Counted from the first letter of the stretch, positions 38,761 through 48,601 are shown. The stretch is DNA of 64,000 bases from Thalassotalea sediminis (GCF_030295915.1 NZ_AP027361.1:3658001-3722000); one strand, 5' to 3'. Notes: generated by a model from the letters alone, not told the origin. A program made the numbers and translations.

Positions 38761-39741
38761 TTAGCTATTTTCTAAGTAACGTAATATATAGCTTCTATCG
38801 TTTGGCTTTACTCTTCCATCTTCCATAGCAGATAACATGTGTAACAACGCAGGGCTTAAGTGAATGTCGTTATTGAGGAAATAAGCATGGCCTTGCGGCC
38901 AATCAAAGCGATTATTAAAGTTGTCACAGTCCACCTCATAAACATTTTTAGCCACGCGCGATAAATCTTCAACGCCGGTCATACCTAAGCGCGCTGATAC
39001 AGTGCGGTTACGTAAATTGCTCAATTTACTCGCTGGCATCGCAAGGTCGTCATTCGCATGATAAACCACAACATTTCTTGCTGCTTGAGGAATAAGTGCA
39101 CCACTATATCCGGGCTCCAAACTATGATTAACCACATCTGCAGCGACCATAAAAATATTACGAAACAATTTGGGTACTTGTCCTCCATGATCAAACTTAC
39201 CCCAAGTCGCTATTGCATTCCGTAACACTCTATTGCCCATTGAATGGGCAATAATATTCAACCTTCTCGTGCATGGGTCCACCTTACAAGCCTCTTTTGC
39301 TCGCCAAACATCAAACTTAGCCAGCATACGAGCGAAAGCTAATCCACTTGCGTCAGCCGCTTTTTGGTCATCCCAATAATCGTCAATAAGGGCATAAAAT
39401 GCGTCATCATCACAAGGCCAAATCAACGGCACAACTAGTGCAAAATCATCGCCATTATTCTGATTTATCAATGCTTGAAGTTGCATAGCCCTAGGAAAAA
39501 TGTCCGTTTCAGGCATGTTATTAAAGCCATGGATATAGAGGAGAACTTGAGCCTTTCCAGGTAATTGTTTTAATTGCTCAAAAAACGCTGGGCTACCAAT
39601 TTCACGATAATCATTTTCTCCAACTCGCTGACAAAAATACATATCTAAACTAGCCCGTGTTTTTTGCGGCGGAAATGATATTTTACGACCTTTACGACTT
39701 TTTACTGATTCTCGAGGTGATCTATTCGTGGCAAATAACAT
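38761..39741 (-). CDS. DUF900-like alpha/beta hydrolase
   Basis: 326 residues from the ATG at 39741 (AGGA 7 bases upstream); a TTG at 39747 is not needed. The N terminus LFATNRSP, the strand VLLYIHGFNN, the nucleophile elbow AHSMGN and VADVVNHSLEPGY fit the DUF900 group. A catalytic His near the C terminus may be in GHAYFLNN. There is no signal peptide. Probably an esterase or lipase-like enzyme; substrate unknown. Confidence 0.8.
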   Translation of the reverse strand: MLFATNRSPRESVKSRKGRKISFPPQKTRASLDMYFCQRVGENDYREIGSPAFFEQLKQLPGKAQVLLYIHGFNNMPETDIFPRAMQLQALINQNNGDDFALVVPLIWPCDDDAFYALIDDYWDDQKAADASGLAFARMLAKFDVWRAKEACKVDPCTRRLNIIAHSMGNRVLRNAIATWGKFDHGGQVPKLFRNIFMVAADVVNHSLEPGYSGALIPQAARNVVVYHANDDLAMPASKLSNLRNRTVSARLGMTGVEDLSRVAKNVYEVDCDNFNNRFDWPQGHAYFLNNDIHLSPALLHMLSAMEDGRVKPNDRSYILRYLENS

Positions 39742-40122
39742 GCACAAGTCCTTTTGTAGTGCGAAACTAAGGTATTGTTTGGTATATTTTCAGCGACAGT
39801 AACATCCTTTATAACTTATCACCTCAACAAGTATTAAGTGTAGTCTACTTTCGACGATTCGCTAAGACAATCAACACTGTAATGACCTCGTGTAAATCAC
39901 GGTATACTGGTAAACGTCACTTATCATGTTTTTATTAATCTAATAGCGATAAAACAGCTTTAGTAAAGGCATTGAGTGCATTAAATGGTCATTCAGGTGA
40001 ACCTGCTTTTAAATTGCAGGCTTAGTTTATGCCCTCACAGCTTTGTATTGTTTCTTAGCAAACAAAAAATATATTTAAAATCATTAAATGATTGGGTAAA
40101 GAATTAGAATAACTAAGAAAGT
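39742..40122. other. Intergenic region; short coding-like remnant
   Basis: No full gene. Frame 39939-40025 (plus) reads 28 residues with protein-like composition (DKTALVKALSALNGHSGEPA) ending in TAG, but has no start codon or ribosome site and a TAA just before it. It may be the tail of a decayed gene, or chance. CAGGT/ACCTG near 39995 forms only a weak hairpin. Confidence 0.35.
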
Positions 40123-40162
40123 AAACCTAAGTATCTGGCAATATCACCCGATACTTAGGTTT
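40123..40162 (-). terminator. Long inverted repeat, probable terminator of the CsgG-like gene
   Basis: AAACCTAAGTATC (40123-40135) and GATACTTAGGTTT (40150-40162) form a perfect 13-bp stem with a 14-base loop, 25 bases beyond the gene's stop. The T run after it is short. Confidence 0.6.
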
Positions 40163-40187
40163 AATGTTTAAAGAAAAATATAAATTG

Positions 40188-41525
40188 TTAGGCACCAAAA
40201 AGTGTTTCTTTGGTGATCAATTCAATAGAGTTTAAAATATCTGCAACACGGCTGTCCAAAGACTTATTTGACAGTAATGATTTACGATGCCTATCAAACA
40301 TTTTATTGTATTTTTCTATTTTTTTTCCGAGAACTTGCCACGCTTGTTGCTTTGCACTTAAAGGCCAAGACTCTAATTCAATTTTACTGGTAGCTAGTTT
40401 ATCAAAAAACATCTGCATGCCAGTAGCAGCCATATCTTTATACTGTTGATTTGAGTTAGACATTGATATGGTTGCTAAACCGCTTGCCATTTCGTTGACA
40501 CTTTTGAGTGAACGATAATAATCATTCATTGCATCTTCGTCATATTCATCGACTTCAAATTCATAACTTCGATTTCTTACCACACTGTTAGTTTCAACAC
40601 GAGTTGTATGCATAACAACTGGTTCAGCTTTTGGCGGATCGACAATTTGTGCAGTGTTAGTGGCAGTTGGCGTTTGATCGTTAATCCCACCAACAGTTAA
40701 GCGCCCTCCTTTTCCCAGCCCGCCTTCAACTTGTTGTGCTTTGTATTGGCGTAATGCTTTAACCATTTGGTTGTATGAATCAGCAAAAGCAGCAGTAATA
40801 ATTTTGCCTTCTGGTGAATTACTAAAACCACTAGCTCCTGCAAAACCACCAGAAAATAACCCGCCAAATAAACTAAAATCGTAATTGCCTGCATTACCAA
40901 TTGCGGCAGACACTTGCACGCCAGATCGATTATCTATTAACAATAGTGTTGTAGATGCTTCATTTTTACTTAAGCCACCACCAATAATTGAGCCAAATGA
41001 ACCCAATAATGAAGCACCAACCGCTTTGAGCCCTTGTGTTCCTTTCGCTGAAAACTGAATTTCTGGACTGATCGTGTAATCAGCAGCCACCATCTGTGCC
41101 CCACCCAAGTTACTGCCCTGACGGAGCTGACCAGACTGCATTAATTGTCGTTCTCGGTTCATTGCATTCATTGCTTGCCCACGTTCAACAACAACAAAAC
41201 AATTAGATTGTTGTAACATCAACCGAATAACCGGGATAGTACTACCAAGCGAAGGGTACCTTTTTCGGTAATCGCGCCACCAGGTCAGTGACGTATCTTC
41301 AAATACAGATAAAGTACCAAGAGGTGATGTACATTTTTCTAGGCCTGCATTTGCGTTGGCTGTATTGCTCCCGCCTGCGCCCCCAGTAACAACATTACCA
41401 CTCGAGCCCCCCATGGTTGGACCAGTAGACATACAAGCTGGTAGCCCAGTTAATGCAGCACTAAATAGTGCGACTTTGCACCACTTAGTGTTTTGAAATT
41501 TATTGAGTGTTTGATTAAGCAACAT
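40188..41525 (-). CDS. CsgG/HfaB-like outer-membrane lipoprotein
   Basis: 445 residues. The signal peptide ends in a lipobox-like LPACMS (Cys31), followed by a Gly/Ser/Asn-rich linker. The CsgG-type core spans about residues 60-265: LSVFEDTSLTWWRDY, NCFVVVERGQAMNAMNRERQ, ADYTISPEIQF, and LLLIDNRSGVQVSAA. A helical C-terminal extension of about 180 residues is not part of CsgG. No curli genes are adjacent. The divergent HTH-TM-TPR gene is its likely partner or regulator. Confidence 0.8.
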   Translation of the reverse strand: MLLNQTLNKFQNTKWCKVALFSAALTGLPACMSTGPTMGGSSGNVVTGGAGGSNTANANAGLEKCTSPLGTLSVFEDTSLTWWRDYRKRYPSLGSTIPVIRLMLQQSNCFVVVERGQAMNAMNRERQLMQSGQLRQGSNLGGAQMVAADYTISPEIQFSAKGTQGLKAVGASLLGSFGSIIGGGLSKNEASTTLLLIDNRSGVQVSAAIGNAGNYDFSLFGGLFSGGFAGASGFSNSPEGKIITAAFADSYNQMVKALRQYKAQQVEGGLGKGGRLTVGGINDQTPTATNTAQIVDPPKAEPVVMHTTRVETNSVVRNRSYEFEVDEYDEDAMNDYYRSLKSVNEMASGLATISMSNSNQQYKDMAATGMQMFFDKLATSKIELESWPLSAKQQAWQVLGKKIEKYNKMFDRHRKSLLSNKSLDSRVADILNSIELITKETLFGA

Positions 41526-41670
41526 GACGCTTCTCCATTCCTTTAATTGGTCTTTGATTATGTAATCTTGTAATTCAGTTGAGTTGCCTTATTTCAGATT
41601 ATTAAATGGCATTACTCTCCTACTATTTGCAGCATATAACTCACCGGTTGCAGACTATTTAACCGCTTAA

Positions 41671-41691
41671 CTTATGCATATTTTGCATAAG
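41671..41691. promoter_or_regulatory. Operator-like palindrome
   Basis: CTTATGCA, five bases TATTT, TGCATAAG: perfect 8-bp arms in the divergent promoter region. A candidate binding site for a dimeric regulator. Confidence 0.45.
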
Positions 41692-41821
41692 AAATTTGGC
41701 ATGATTAATCAACAAAAAACCTAAGTAAAATGTTTGCTGTGCCATGAGTCAAACAGCGCTATTCATGGGTGTTATCAATATATTGCTTAACCTAGCAGCA
41801 GGTTCAATACTATGCATCGTG

Positions 41822-41850
41822 AGTTAACGCACCTTATCGACAGTTAACGC
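41822..41850 (+). repeat. Direct repeat AGTTAACGC, two copies
   Basis: AGTTAACGC at 41822-41830 and 41842-41850, start to start exactly 20 bases, about two helical turns. This spacing suits cooperative binding on one face of DNA upstream of the HTH-TM-TPR gene. Confidence 0.4.
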
Positions 41851-41982
41851 CATTTAAGGTAAATTAAGCTAAATTCGTTGAATACAAATTAACCAGTTAC
41901 ACCAATTGGATGCTTAGTAGAATTTCAACAAGTTTTTTTAACAGAGGTTAAATCAAACGTTTCAGATCAGGATAATCGATAA

Positions 41983-44016
41983 ATGGTGAATAGGACTCAA
42001 CGTAAACGTGGTGTGATAGCTGACAGAAAAAAACTGGAACAAGCTTTATTCGCGGCAGGATTTAAAACCCAAGCGGCACTAGCTGAACATATCGCCTCTT
42101 TAGAAAACTTAGATAGCGCACCAAAAGACATGGTAAATCGCGTGTTTCGGCAAATCGCTGTGTCGCCAGTTTCTATCGAGCGCATTGCCGCTGCACTTAA
42201 TGTTGACGCCTACACTTTATATCTTACTAGCGACTCAGAGGCTCTCGAACCTGAAACTGACGATGGTGATAATAAAATAAAGCAAAACCTAGCATTTAAG
42301 TATGTCGGCCTAACTGGCTTAGCATTGTTAACTTTATTTACTTTTGCTTGGGTAATTTACCCTAAAGCTGCCGTAGCCCCCGTCGACTTGAGTCCAAAAA
42401 GCTTCAGTAACCCGCTAAAAAATCACTACGATCAGGTAATTTCTCATGGCACGACTCCTTCTATAGCCCTATACGGCACTCATGATCAAAAAAAGTCCTT
42501 ACAGATTGTTCGCGAAACTTTACAAAATGACTTTAATATTGTGCCTAATACTGTGACACATTCACCAGACGCCATAGTGTCAACACATGAAATAGAGCGA
42601 AAGCAAGTTGACTTTATTGTCGTGTTAAATACTCGAACTTATGGAAGATACGTATTACAAGAAGCTTTCTTGGCCAACAACAAACAACGATTAATGGTCG
42701 CTCAAAACTTTTATGCAACTGAAGAGCTTGATACAGACCCAGAAACTATAGCGACAAAACTATCAACAACGATTAGGCAATTTTTTTTGTCAGACAAGAG
42801 CAAAGATTCAAATCAACGATTTATCAATTCTACTGCTGCTAAGTTTTATGTAGAAGGTTTGGATTTATTGGAAAAATCTTATAACTTGGAATATATAAAA
42901 ACTGCACAAAGTCGTTTTCTAAACACTATTAAAATAGCGCCTAAATTTGCTCAGGCACATGCCGGGTTGTGCCAAGCGTATGTTTATGAGAGTTGGTCGT
43001 CTGATGAGCGGTATTTACTTGAACAAGCTTTAACACATTGCAAAAAAGCCAAACAATTAGCGCCAAATCACCCTTTTGTTATTGCGTCTAATGGCTTAAT
43101 GTTGCGTAGAACTGGAAAAACAGATAAAGCAATTGAGCTATTAAGTACGTTCTCACCTAAAAATGCGGCTATTTTTTACCAATTGTCTTATGCTCAATTA
43201 GAAAGCTTTCACAAGAACAGCCCTAAGAACCCTTCGTTAGATAAAGCCAAACAAAGTATCAACAATGCTATTGCTAAGGATCCAAATAATTGGAAATATC
43301 ACTTTTTTTTAGGAGTAATTGAATGGTCAGATGGGAATCGGCAACAGGCTATTAATGCAACTGAAAAAGCTGATGTGCTAAATAGTAACGAGATTGTATT
43401 GACCAATTTGGGTACATTGCATTATTGCATGGGACACGTTGAAAAAGCCAAAAGATATTACCACACCATTATTGAAACAAATCCAAATTCGTATTTACCT
43501 GTCGAGCAGCTAAGTATGTTGTACTATTTTTCAGGTGAGAATAAAGAAGCAATTAAACTTCGAGAAAAATCAATACTGCTTGCAGGTGATGCAGGTATTC
43601 ACCAAATGTGGGGAGCACTTGCGGATATGTATTCTACAGCAGTACAACCAAAACGTGCGGTAAATGCTTATCAACAGGCCATTGCCATATTAGATAGAGA
43701 TTACGCGAGAGGTAATCAATCAGAAAGTGACCAAGTATACCGCTTTTATTATACCACCCGAATTGAGTTGTTAACCGAAATAACTCAAATCGACCATTCA
43801 ATTAAACTTGAACGAATTGAACAACTGTCTAAGAATAATCGATTAGACTTACCCGCGATGGTTAGATTAGGTTTACTCTATCAATATTTTTCTGACAATA
43901 GCTCAGAACATAATACCTTCTTAAATCAAGCAATCGATAAATGTCCAATTTACAAGCAGCTTCCTGAAATAACAATATATAGTTCATCCATGATGTCAGC
44001 TAAATCGAGCCCTTAA
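41983..44016 (+). CDS. HTH-TM-TPR membrane protein, putative regulator
   Basis: 677 residues. The N terminus looks like a lambda-repressor-type helix-turn-helix (AGFKTQAALAEHI, then VSPVSIERIAAALNVDAYTL), about residues 15-80. One membrane helix is at about 107-127 (VGLTGLALLTLFTFAWVIYP). The outer part has a mixed alpha/beta domain (about 140-265) and then TPR-like helices (FAQAHAGLCQAYVYESW, NEIVLTNLGTLHYCMG). This resembles a one-component signal transducer or an assembly scaffold. It faces the CsgG-like lipoprotein gene. No exact family is recognised. Confidence 0.72.
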   Translation: MVNRTQRKRGVIADRKKLEQALFAAGFKTQAALAEHIASLENLDSAPKDMVNRVFRQIAVSPVSIERIAAALNVDAYTLYLTSDSEALEPETDDGDNKIKQNLAFKYVGLTGLALLTLFTFAWVIYPKAAVAPVDLSPKSFSNPLKNHYDQVISHGTTPSIALYGTHDQKKSLQIVRETLQNDFNIVPNTVTHSPDAIVSTHEIERKQVDFIVVLNTRTYGRYVLQEAFLANNKQRLMVAQNFYATEELDTDPETIATKLSTTIRQFFLSDKSKDSNQRFINSTAAKFYVEGLDLLEKSYNLEYIKTAQSRFLNTIKIAPKFAQAHAGLCQAYVYESWSSDERYLLEQALTHCKKAKQLAPNHPFVIASNGLMLRRTGKTDKAIELLSTFSPKNAAIFYQLSYAQLESFHKNSPKNPSLDKAKQSINNAIAKDPNNWKYHFFLGVIEWSDGNRQQAINATEKADVLNSNEIVLTNLGTLHYCMGHVEKAKRYYHTIIETNPNSYLPVEQLSMLYYFSGENKEAIKLREKSILLAGDAGIHQMWGALADMYSTAVQPKRAVNAYQQAIAILDRDYARGNQSESDQVYRFYYTTRIELLTEITQIDHSIKLERIEQLSKNNRLDLPAMVRLGLLYQYFSDNSSEHNTFLNQAIDKCPIYKQLPEITIYSSSMMSAKSSP

Positions 44017-44076
44017 ACGAAAACCATGAGCGAACTTATTTAGTTGGGTAGCACCTATTACACTCTAGTAATATGT

Positions 44077-44241
44077 TCAATGCCTTTCGTTTATTTTAAC
44101 CAAGCTAGTCGTTGCAATTACTCCACCAAAGTGTCCTGACACGGTAAGTAAATGCACTAAATTTAACTGACTATTAGCAATGGCAAGAACATCCGCAATT
44201 TCAGCTCTTAACTTTAAGTAGTCATTGCTATCTTCCTCTAC
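44077..44241 (-). pseudogene. Possible C-terminal fragment of a decayed gene
   Basis: On the minus strand 54 codons between an in-frame TAG (44244-44242) and the stop TGA (44079-44077) read like protein: DYLKLRAEIADVLAIANSQL, then LVHLLTVSGHFGGVIATTS. There is no ATG at its start and no ribosome site. The hydrophobic pattern suggests helices. It could be the tail of a lost gene, or a chance frame; the family is not recognised. Confidence 0.35.
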
Positions 44242-44374
44242 CTAGCAAATATAATTAAACTCATTAGCCGAACAATAGATAGCATATGCATAGCAACACT
44301 TATTGTTTCATTGAATTTTTAACACAACTCTCGTTAATGTAGTATGGACTCTCCATGAATAACGGGTAGATGAG
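44242..44374. other. Intergenic region before the DnaJ-related gene
   Basis: AT-rich, no gene or clear hairpin. Together with 44017-44076 it forms the rest of the 358-base gap between the HTH-TM-TPR gene and the DnaJ-related gene. Confidence 0.4.
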
Positions 44375-44977
44375 ATGCAGACATTAAATCCTTACTTAGC
44401 ACCAATTCTTCAAGAACTTGAATGCTATTTCAATCACTGTCCGCTGACCAATGAATATGAAATTATTAAACATTTAAGTCATCAAGAAATCTCCCCTTTT
44501 AACAGCTTTTCATTAGCCGACCACCAGGATTTATTTAGTGCGCATTTTCTTTGCATGCACGCGCTTTATCATTTAAAAGCACATTATCAAGACGCACAAA
44601 AATACCAACTTTTTATTGATTCTGTGCGTATAGAGAGAGTGGCGATAGATAAATCAAAAACGTTAGCTCATGCTCCCAAATATACACTTGAAGCCGTCGA
44701 TCCACTCGCTAGCTACTACTTAAATTCACAACACTATTTTGAAACACAAGAAAGCGAAATCAATGACATGCTTAAGCACTTTTGGCAAAAATATCTGGCA
44801 CAAGAAGACAAAAACAAAGCGCTTGAAACCTTAAACCTCCCATTGGATGCCGATAAACAAACCATAAAAACACGATACCTTCAACTCGCTCAAACACATC
44901 ACCCTGATAAAGGTGGCTGTGCTAGTGCTTTTACGAAGATCCGTCAAGCCAAGGCGGTATTAGATAAGCTCTTTTGA
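44375..44977 (+). CDS. DnaJ-related protein with C-terminal J domain
   Basis: 200 residues. The N-terminal two thirds match the DNAJ-related domain (NEYEIIKHLSHQEISPF, FSAHFLCMHALYHLK). The C terminus is a J domain with HPD at residues 176-178 (THHPDKGG), so it should stimulate an Hsp70 partner. Such proteins are common in marine gammaproteobacteria and lack Gly/Phe and zinc regions. Client unknown. Confidence 0.88.
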   Translation: MQTLNPYLAPILQELECYFNHCPLTNEYEIIKHLSHQEISPFNSFSLADHQDLFSAHFLCMHALYHLKAHYQDAQKYQLFIDSVRIERVAIDKSKTLAHAPKYTLEAVDPLASYYLNSQHYFETQESEINDMLKHFWQKYLAQEDKNKALETLNLPLDADKQTIKTRYLQLAQTHHPDKGGCASAFTKIRQAKAVLDKLF

Positions 44978-45001
44978 ACAGCGAACGTGAATAAATTAGC
45001 G

Positions 45002-45916
45002 TTACTGACTCTGTGCATTGTCACAACTTGTTGTGACATATTCGACAATAAAATCAATAAAGGTGCGTACATTTTTAGATTGTTCTTTATGATAAGGATA
45101 AACGGCATATAAGGCGTGTTTTTCGGCTTGCCAATCTGGCATTAACTTAACTAATTCACCAGATTGCAGCTCTTTTGCAACAAATAGCTCTGGTGTTAAC
45201 AAAACACCTAGACCTGCTCTTGCCGCTTGCTTTAGAGCTAAGCCATTATTAACCACATATGAACTCGGCGGTGATTCAACCGTCCGAACTTCATTCCCTT
45301 GGCGAAAAAACCACTGCCTAGGCGAAGACGACAAACTGTAAATCAAACAATTATGCGCATGTAAGGCTTCTGGTTCATCTGGTTGACCATGAGTGGCTAC
45401 ATATTCAGCCGAAGCACAAAGGACAAGGTCTAAGCCAAAAATTTTACGCGATTTTAAGCTCGAACTTTGTAACTGCCCCCCGCCTCGAATAGCAACATCA
45501 ACACCATGCTCTACGAGATCTAAATATTGATCACTCATGATAAGCTCAATGGTAATATCGGGGTGTTGCTTCATAAATTCGCACACGGCAGGATTTATTA
45601 AAAGTAGCCCAGCCGACATAGGGACACTGACCTTTATCAGACCACGTAAATGTGTTGAAGATTCAATAATAGAAAGATCAGCCGTGTTCAATTCATCAAG
45701 AATATTACGTACATGGTGATAATATTGATGACCTTTAGCAGTAACATGCATCTTTCGTGTTGTACGGTGAATTAAAGGTGCCTTTAACTGCTCTTCCAAT
45801 TGATTAATACTTTTACTAATGGCGGCTTTAGACAAAGATAAATCGTCCGCTGCAGCTTTAAAACTGCCTAACTCAACAACCCGCCTAAAAATAGTTAACG
45901 CCTTTAACTTGTCCAT
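45002..45916 (-). CDS. LysR family transcriptional regulator
   Basis: 304 residues from the ATG at 45916 (a GTG at 45922 is the longer choice). Winged helix SFKAAADDLSLSKAAISKSI and LIHRTTRKMHVTAKG, then the effector-binding domain. The type (CrgA/AaeR-like, with RTTRKMHVT) often controls a neighbouring reductase. It is divergent from the FMN reductase gene with about 145 bases between. Confidence 0.9.
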   Translation of the reverse strand: MDKLKALTIFRRVVELGSFKAAADDLSLSKAAISKSINQLEEQLKAPLIHRTTRKMHVTAKGHQYYHHVRNILDELNTADLSIIESSTHLRGLIKVSVPMSAGLLLINPAVCEFMKQHPDITIELIMSDQYLDLVEHGVDVAIRGGGQLQSSSLKSRKIFGLDLVLCASAEYVATHGQPDEPEALHAHNCLIYSLSSSPRQWFFRQGNEVRTVESPPSSYVVNNGLALKQAARAGLGVLLTPELFVAKELQSGELVKLMPDWQAEKHALYAVYPYHKEQSKNVRTFIDFIVEYVTTSCDNAQSQ

Positions 45917-46062
45917 CTGCACACACTGATTGTTTACTTTTAGTAAACTATATTATCACTATAATGCCATTTATCTACTATTTGCTTAAGCGTATAGTAA
46001 CAATAAGTTAATTATTCGTTACAAGCAGCCCAGACGGTTGAACGTTCGTTAGGAGAAATTAG

Positions 46063-46602
46063 ATGAAAAAGATACTTGCATTTTCAGGTAGTAACCATAG
46101 CCAATCGATTAATCAGTCATTGATTAACGTTGCCGCTAGTAAAGTATCAAAACATGAAGTTACTGTATTAGATCTTAATGACTATCCGTTACCAATGTAT
46201 GGGTTAGACGTACAAGCACAAGGCTTCCCAGAGTCTGCCACTAAGTTACGTGAGCTCATGTCAGGCTATGATGCATTAATCATTGCATCACCTGAGCATA
46301 ATGGTTCAATGCCTGCATTTTTAAAGAATGTTATTGATTGGTTATCACGACTCACCACACCAGGAAATCCCTTTTTTGGTGACACCGTAAAGCCAGTTCT
46401 ACTCATGAGTACTTCGCCTGGCCCTACTGGTGGCGCAACAAACATTAAAACGATGGCTGAGTTAATGCCATGGTGGGGTGGTGAAGTAAAGGGGACTTAT
46501 AGCTTAGGCGGATTCTTTGACAAGTACACTGATGGACAATTTGATCAAGAAACAGATCGCGCCATCAGCGATGTTATTAATACTTTCGAAGCAACAATAT
46601 AA
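46063..46602 (+). CDS. NADPH-dependent FMN reductase
   Basis: 179 residues, flavodoxin-like fold. FMN phosphate-binding loop FSGSNHSQSINQSL at about 7-20, and the family motif SPEHNGSMPAFLKNVIDWL. It reduces FMN, quinones or azo compounds with NAD(P)H. GGAG precedes the ATG. Divergent from a LysR gene, its probable regulator. Confidence 0.9.
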   Translation: MKKILAFSGSNHSQSINQSLINVAASKVSKHEVTVLDLNDYPLPMYGLDVQAQGFPESATKLRELMSGYDALIIASPEHNGSMPAFLKNVIDWLSRLTTPGNPFFGDTVKPVLLMSTSPGPTGGATNIKTMAELMPWWGGEVKGTYSLGGFFDKYTDGQFDQETDRAISDVINTFEATI

Positions 46603-46614
46603 TGCAATAATAAT

Positions 46615-46647
46615 GTGCGCTTACGTTCATTATGTCGTTAAGCGCAC
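46615..46647. terminator. Inverted repeat between convergent genes
   Basis: GTGCGCTTA (46615-46623) pairs with TAAGCGCAC (46639-46647), a perfect 9-bp stem with 15-base loop between the stops at 46602 and 46652. The T content after it is modest, but the position suits a shared terminator. Confidence 0.6.
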
Positions 46648-46651
46648 TATT

Positions 46652-48430
46652 CTATTTATTACTTTTTTCTTTCAGCTTTTCAGTAATATACGCCTCAATT
46701 TCCGCTTCAAGTACAAATAACGGTAATGAACCATTTTTTAAAATTTGATAATGAAATTCACGTACATCAAAATCCAAACCCAATTCAGCTTCAGCACGTT
46801 TGCGTAAATCGCGAATCATGATTTCACCTATTTTGTATGATAAAGCTTGACCCGGCCATGAAATATAACGATCTATTTCAGTTTTAACATTATGTAGCGA
46901 TAACGCAGTATTATCTCTCATAAAGTCCATCGCCTTTGTTCTTGACCAACCTTTTACATGCATACCGGTATCAACCACTAATCGCGCTGCTCGCCACATT
47001 TCATAGGTCAGTCGGCCAAAGTTGCTGTAATGATCAGTATAAATGCCAGCTTCAATACCTAGCCATTCAGCATATAATCCCCATCCCTCACCGAAGGCTG
47101 AAATATATGCGTGTTGTCGATACGAAGGCAAATTATCTAACTCACTATTTAAAGAAATTTGTAAATGATGCCCGGGCACACCTTCATGTAAGGTTAACGC
47201 GGGTAATACATACAATGGACGTTTATCTAATGCGTAAGTATTAACCCAATATGAACCTGAATGACGATCATTTGGCGGGCTGATATAACGACCTGTTGTA
47301 TATTTAGGTGCAATACTGTCAGGAACTGGCACCACACCATAAGGTGTACGCGGTAAATGTTTAAACAATGATGGTAATTTGCCATCAATTTGCTTCGCAA
47401 GATACGATGCTTCTTTAATTAATTCTAAAGGCGTTTTTGCGTAAAACTGCGGATCTGTTCTTAAAAAGTGAGTAAATTCGGCAAACGTTCCTTCGAAACC
47501 AGTTTTGGTAATGACTTCATCCATTTCCGAACGAATACGCGCGACTTCACGCAAACCAAGTTGATGAATATCTTCTGCACTCATGTCAGTTGTTGTGTAG
47601 TGTTTTACTCGATTATTGTAAAAGGCAAGACCATTAGGCATTGAAGATACAGCAATATTGGTTCTGGCGTTTGGAAAATACTCTTGCGTAAAAAACTGAT
47701 AATAGTTTTTATAAGCAGGAATAATTTGTGTTGTTAATAAGTCAACTAAACGCTTACGCTGTGCTTGAACAAATTCAGCGTCAATCAACTTTGAACTCGT
47801 AGCAAAGGGCTTTAAAAACACTGATTGTTCAACTTTTTCAGGGATAAAGGCTGAAATAGAATGCTCATAATCAACTAAAACGGCTTGAGGCTGCGTGATC
47901 CCTTCAGCCAAACCTTTTCGCATCCAATCAATATTTTGCTCAAAATATTTTGGCATTGCTGCAAGCTTATTTATGTATTGCTCAATGTCTTTTTTCTTAT
48001 TAAATACCGTTGCATCAACGGTAAAATTGATACTTGAATGAAAACCTGACTCAGACTTAAACGGAATATAATGCGATTTAAAGTGATAGTGAGCAATTTT
48101 GTTATCAAGTTGCGCTTTGATAATCGCATAGTTAATTTTATTTTCAGCTGACAGCTCACTTTGCACTATTTGTTCAAATGCAGCGGCAATACTTTTACGT
48201 TCTTGGTACTGTTTTGCTAAAAATTCAGGTGACAAATCTGGCCAATAAGATTGTTTCTCATCCGCTAATCTCGTTTGATATTTTCCCTTACCTGCTCGGT
48301 GATCTAACAATTGCTGAACCGTGAGTTCAAATTGCTCATCAGCACTAGGTTTTATCGGCGTTTGTTGACATGCACTGACAAGAAGCAAGCTGATAAACAC
48401 TACCGTGTATTGAAGTGAGCAGAAGTTCAT
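46652..48430 (-). CDS. DUF885 family lipoprotein, probable zinc carboxypeptidase-like peptidase
   Basis: 592 residues from the ATG at 48430 (AGG 7 bases upstream; the frame opens 27 codons further with no start signal). Lipobox LLLVSACQ (Cys20). The C-terminal half carries HEGVPGHH and AFGEGWGLYAEWLG, the HExxxH-type metal site and second ligand region of DUF885 proteins, which resemble thermolysin-like peptidases. It is probably periplasmic, tethered to a membrane. Substrate unknown. Confidence 0.88.
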   Translation of the reverse strand: MNFCSLQYTVVFISLLLVSACQQTPIKPSADEQFELTVQQLLDHRAGKGKYQTRLADEKQSYWPDLSPEFLAKQYQERKSIAAAFEQIVQSELSAENKINYAIIKAQLDNKIAHYHFKSHYIPFKSESGFHSSINFTVDATVFNKKKDIEQYINKLAAMPKYFEQNIDWMRKGLAEGITQPQAVLVDYEHSISAFIPEKVEQSVFLKPFATSSKLIDAEFVQAQRKRLVDLLTTQIIPAYKNYYQFFTQEYFPNARTNIAVSSMPNGLAFYNNRVKHYTTTDMSAEDIHQLGLREVARIRSEMDEVITKTGFEGTFAEFTHFLRTDPQFYAKTPLELIKEASYLAKQIDGKLPSLFKHLPRTPYGVVPVPDSIAPKYTTGRYISPPNDRHSGSYWVNTYALDKRPLYVLPALTLHEGVPGHHLQISLNSELDNLPSYRQHAYISAFGEGWGLYAEWLGIEAGIYTDHYSNFGRLTYEMWRAARLVVDTGMHVKGWSRTKAMDFMRDNTALSLHNVKTEIDRYISWPGQALSYKIGEIMIRDLRKRAEAELGLDFDVREFHYQILKNGSLPLFVLEAEIEAYITEKLKEKSNK

Positions 48431-48601
48431 AAGGGTACCTGTGTTAAGACGGAATGATAAAATATTTATTAGCGCAGAAACATAACGTGAAAAACAAAAG
48501 AAAAATAGCAAAGTACGATAGAAGGTTTCGCTTTTAAGACAACTAACCCCTGTTGAAAATATTATTTATTTAAAGAAAAAGGGATTAGTGGCCTTTATTG
48601 G

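Larger units (their letters stand above)
41526..41982. other. Divergent promoter region with operator-like repeats
   Basis: 457 non-coding bases between the CsgG-like gene and the HTH-TM-TPR gene. It holds a perfect palindrome at 41671-41691 and a 20-base-spaced direct repeat at 41822-41850, both listed separately. No sRNA-like terminator is visible. Confidence 0.6.

Noticed and set aside
39939..40025. 28-residue coding-like frame in the gap after 39741
   Set aside because: Too short, no start; kept only as a note because chance cannot be excluded.
40123..40162. 13-bp inverted repeat as mobile-element end
   Set aside because: It lies just after a stop codon and has a hairpin-size loop; a terminator is simpler.
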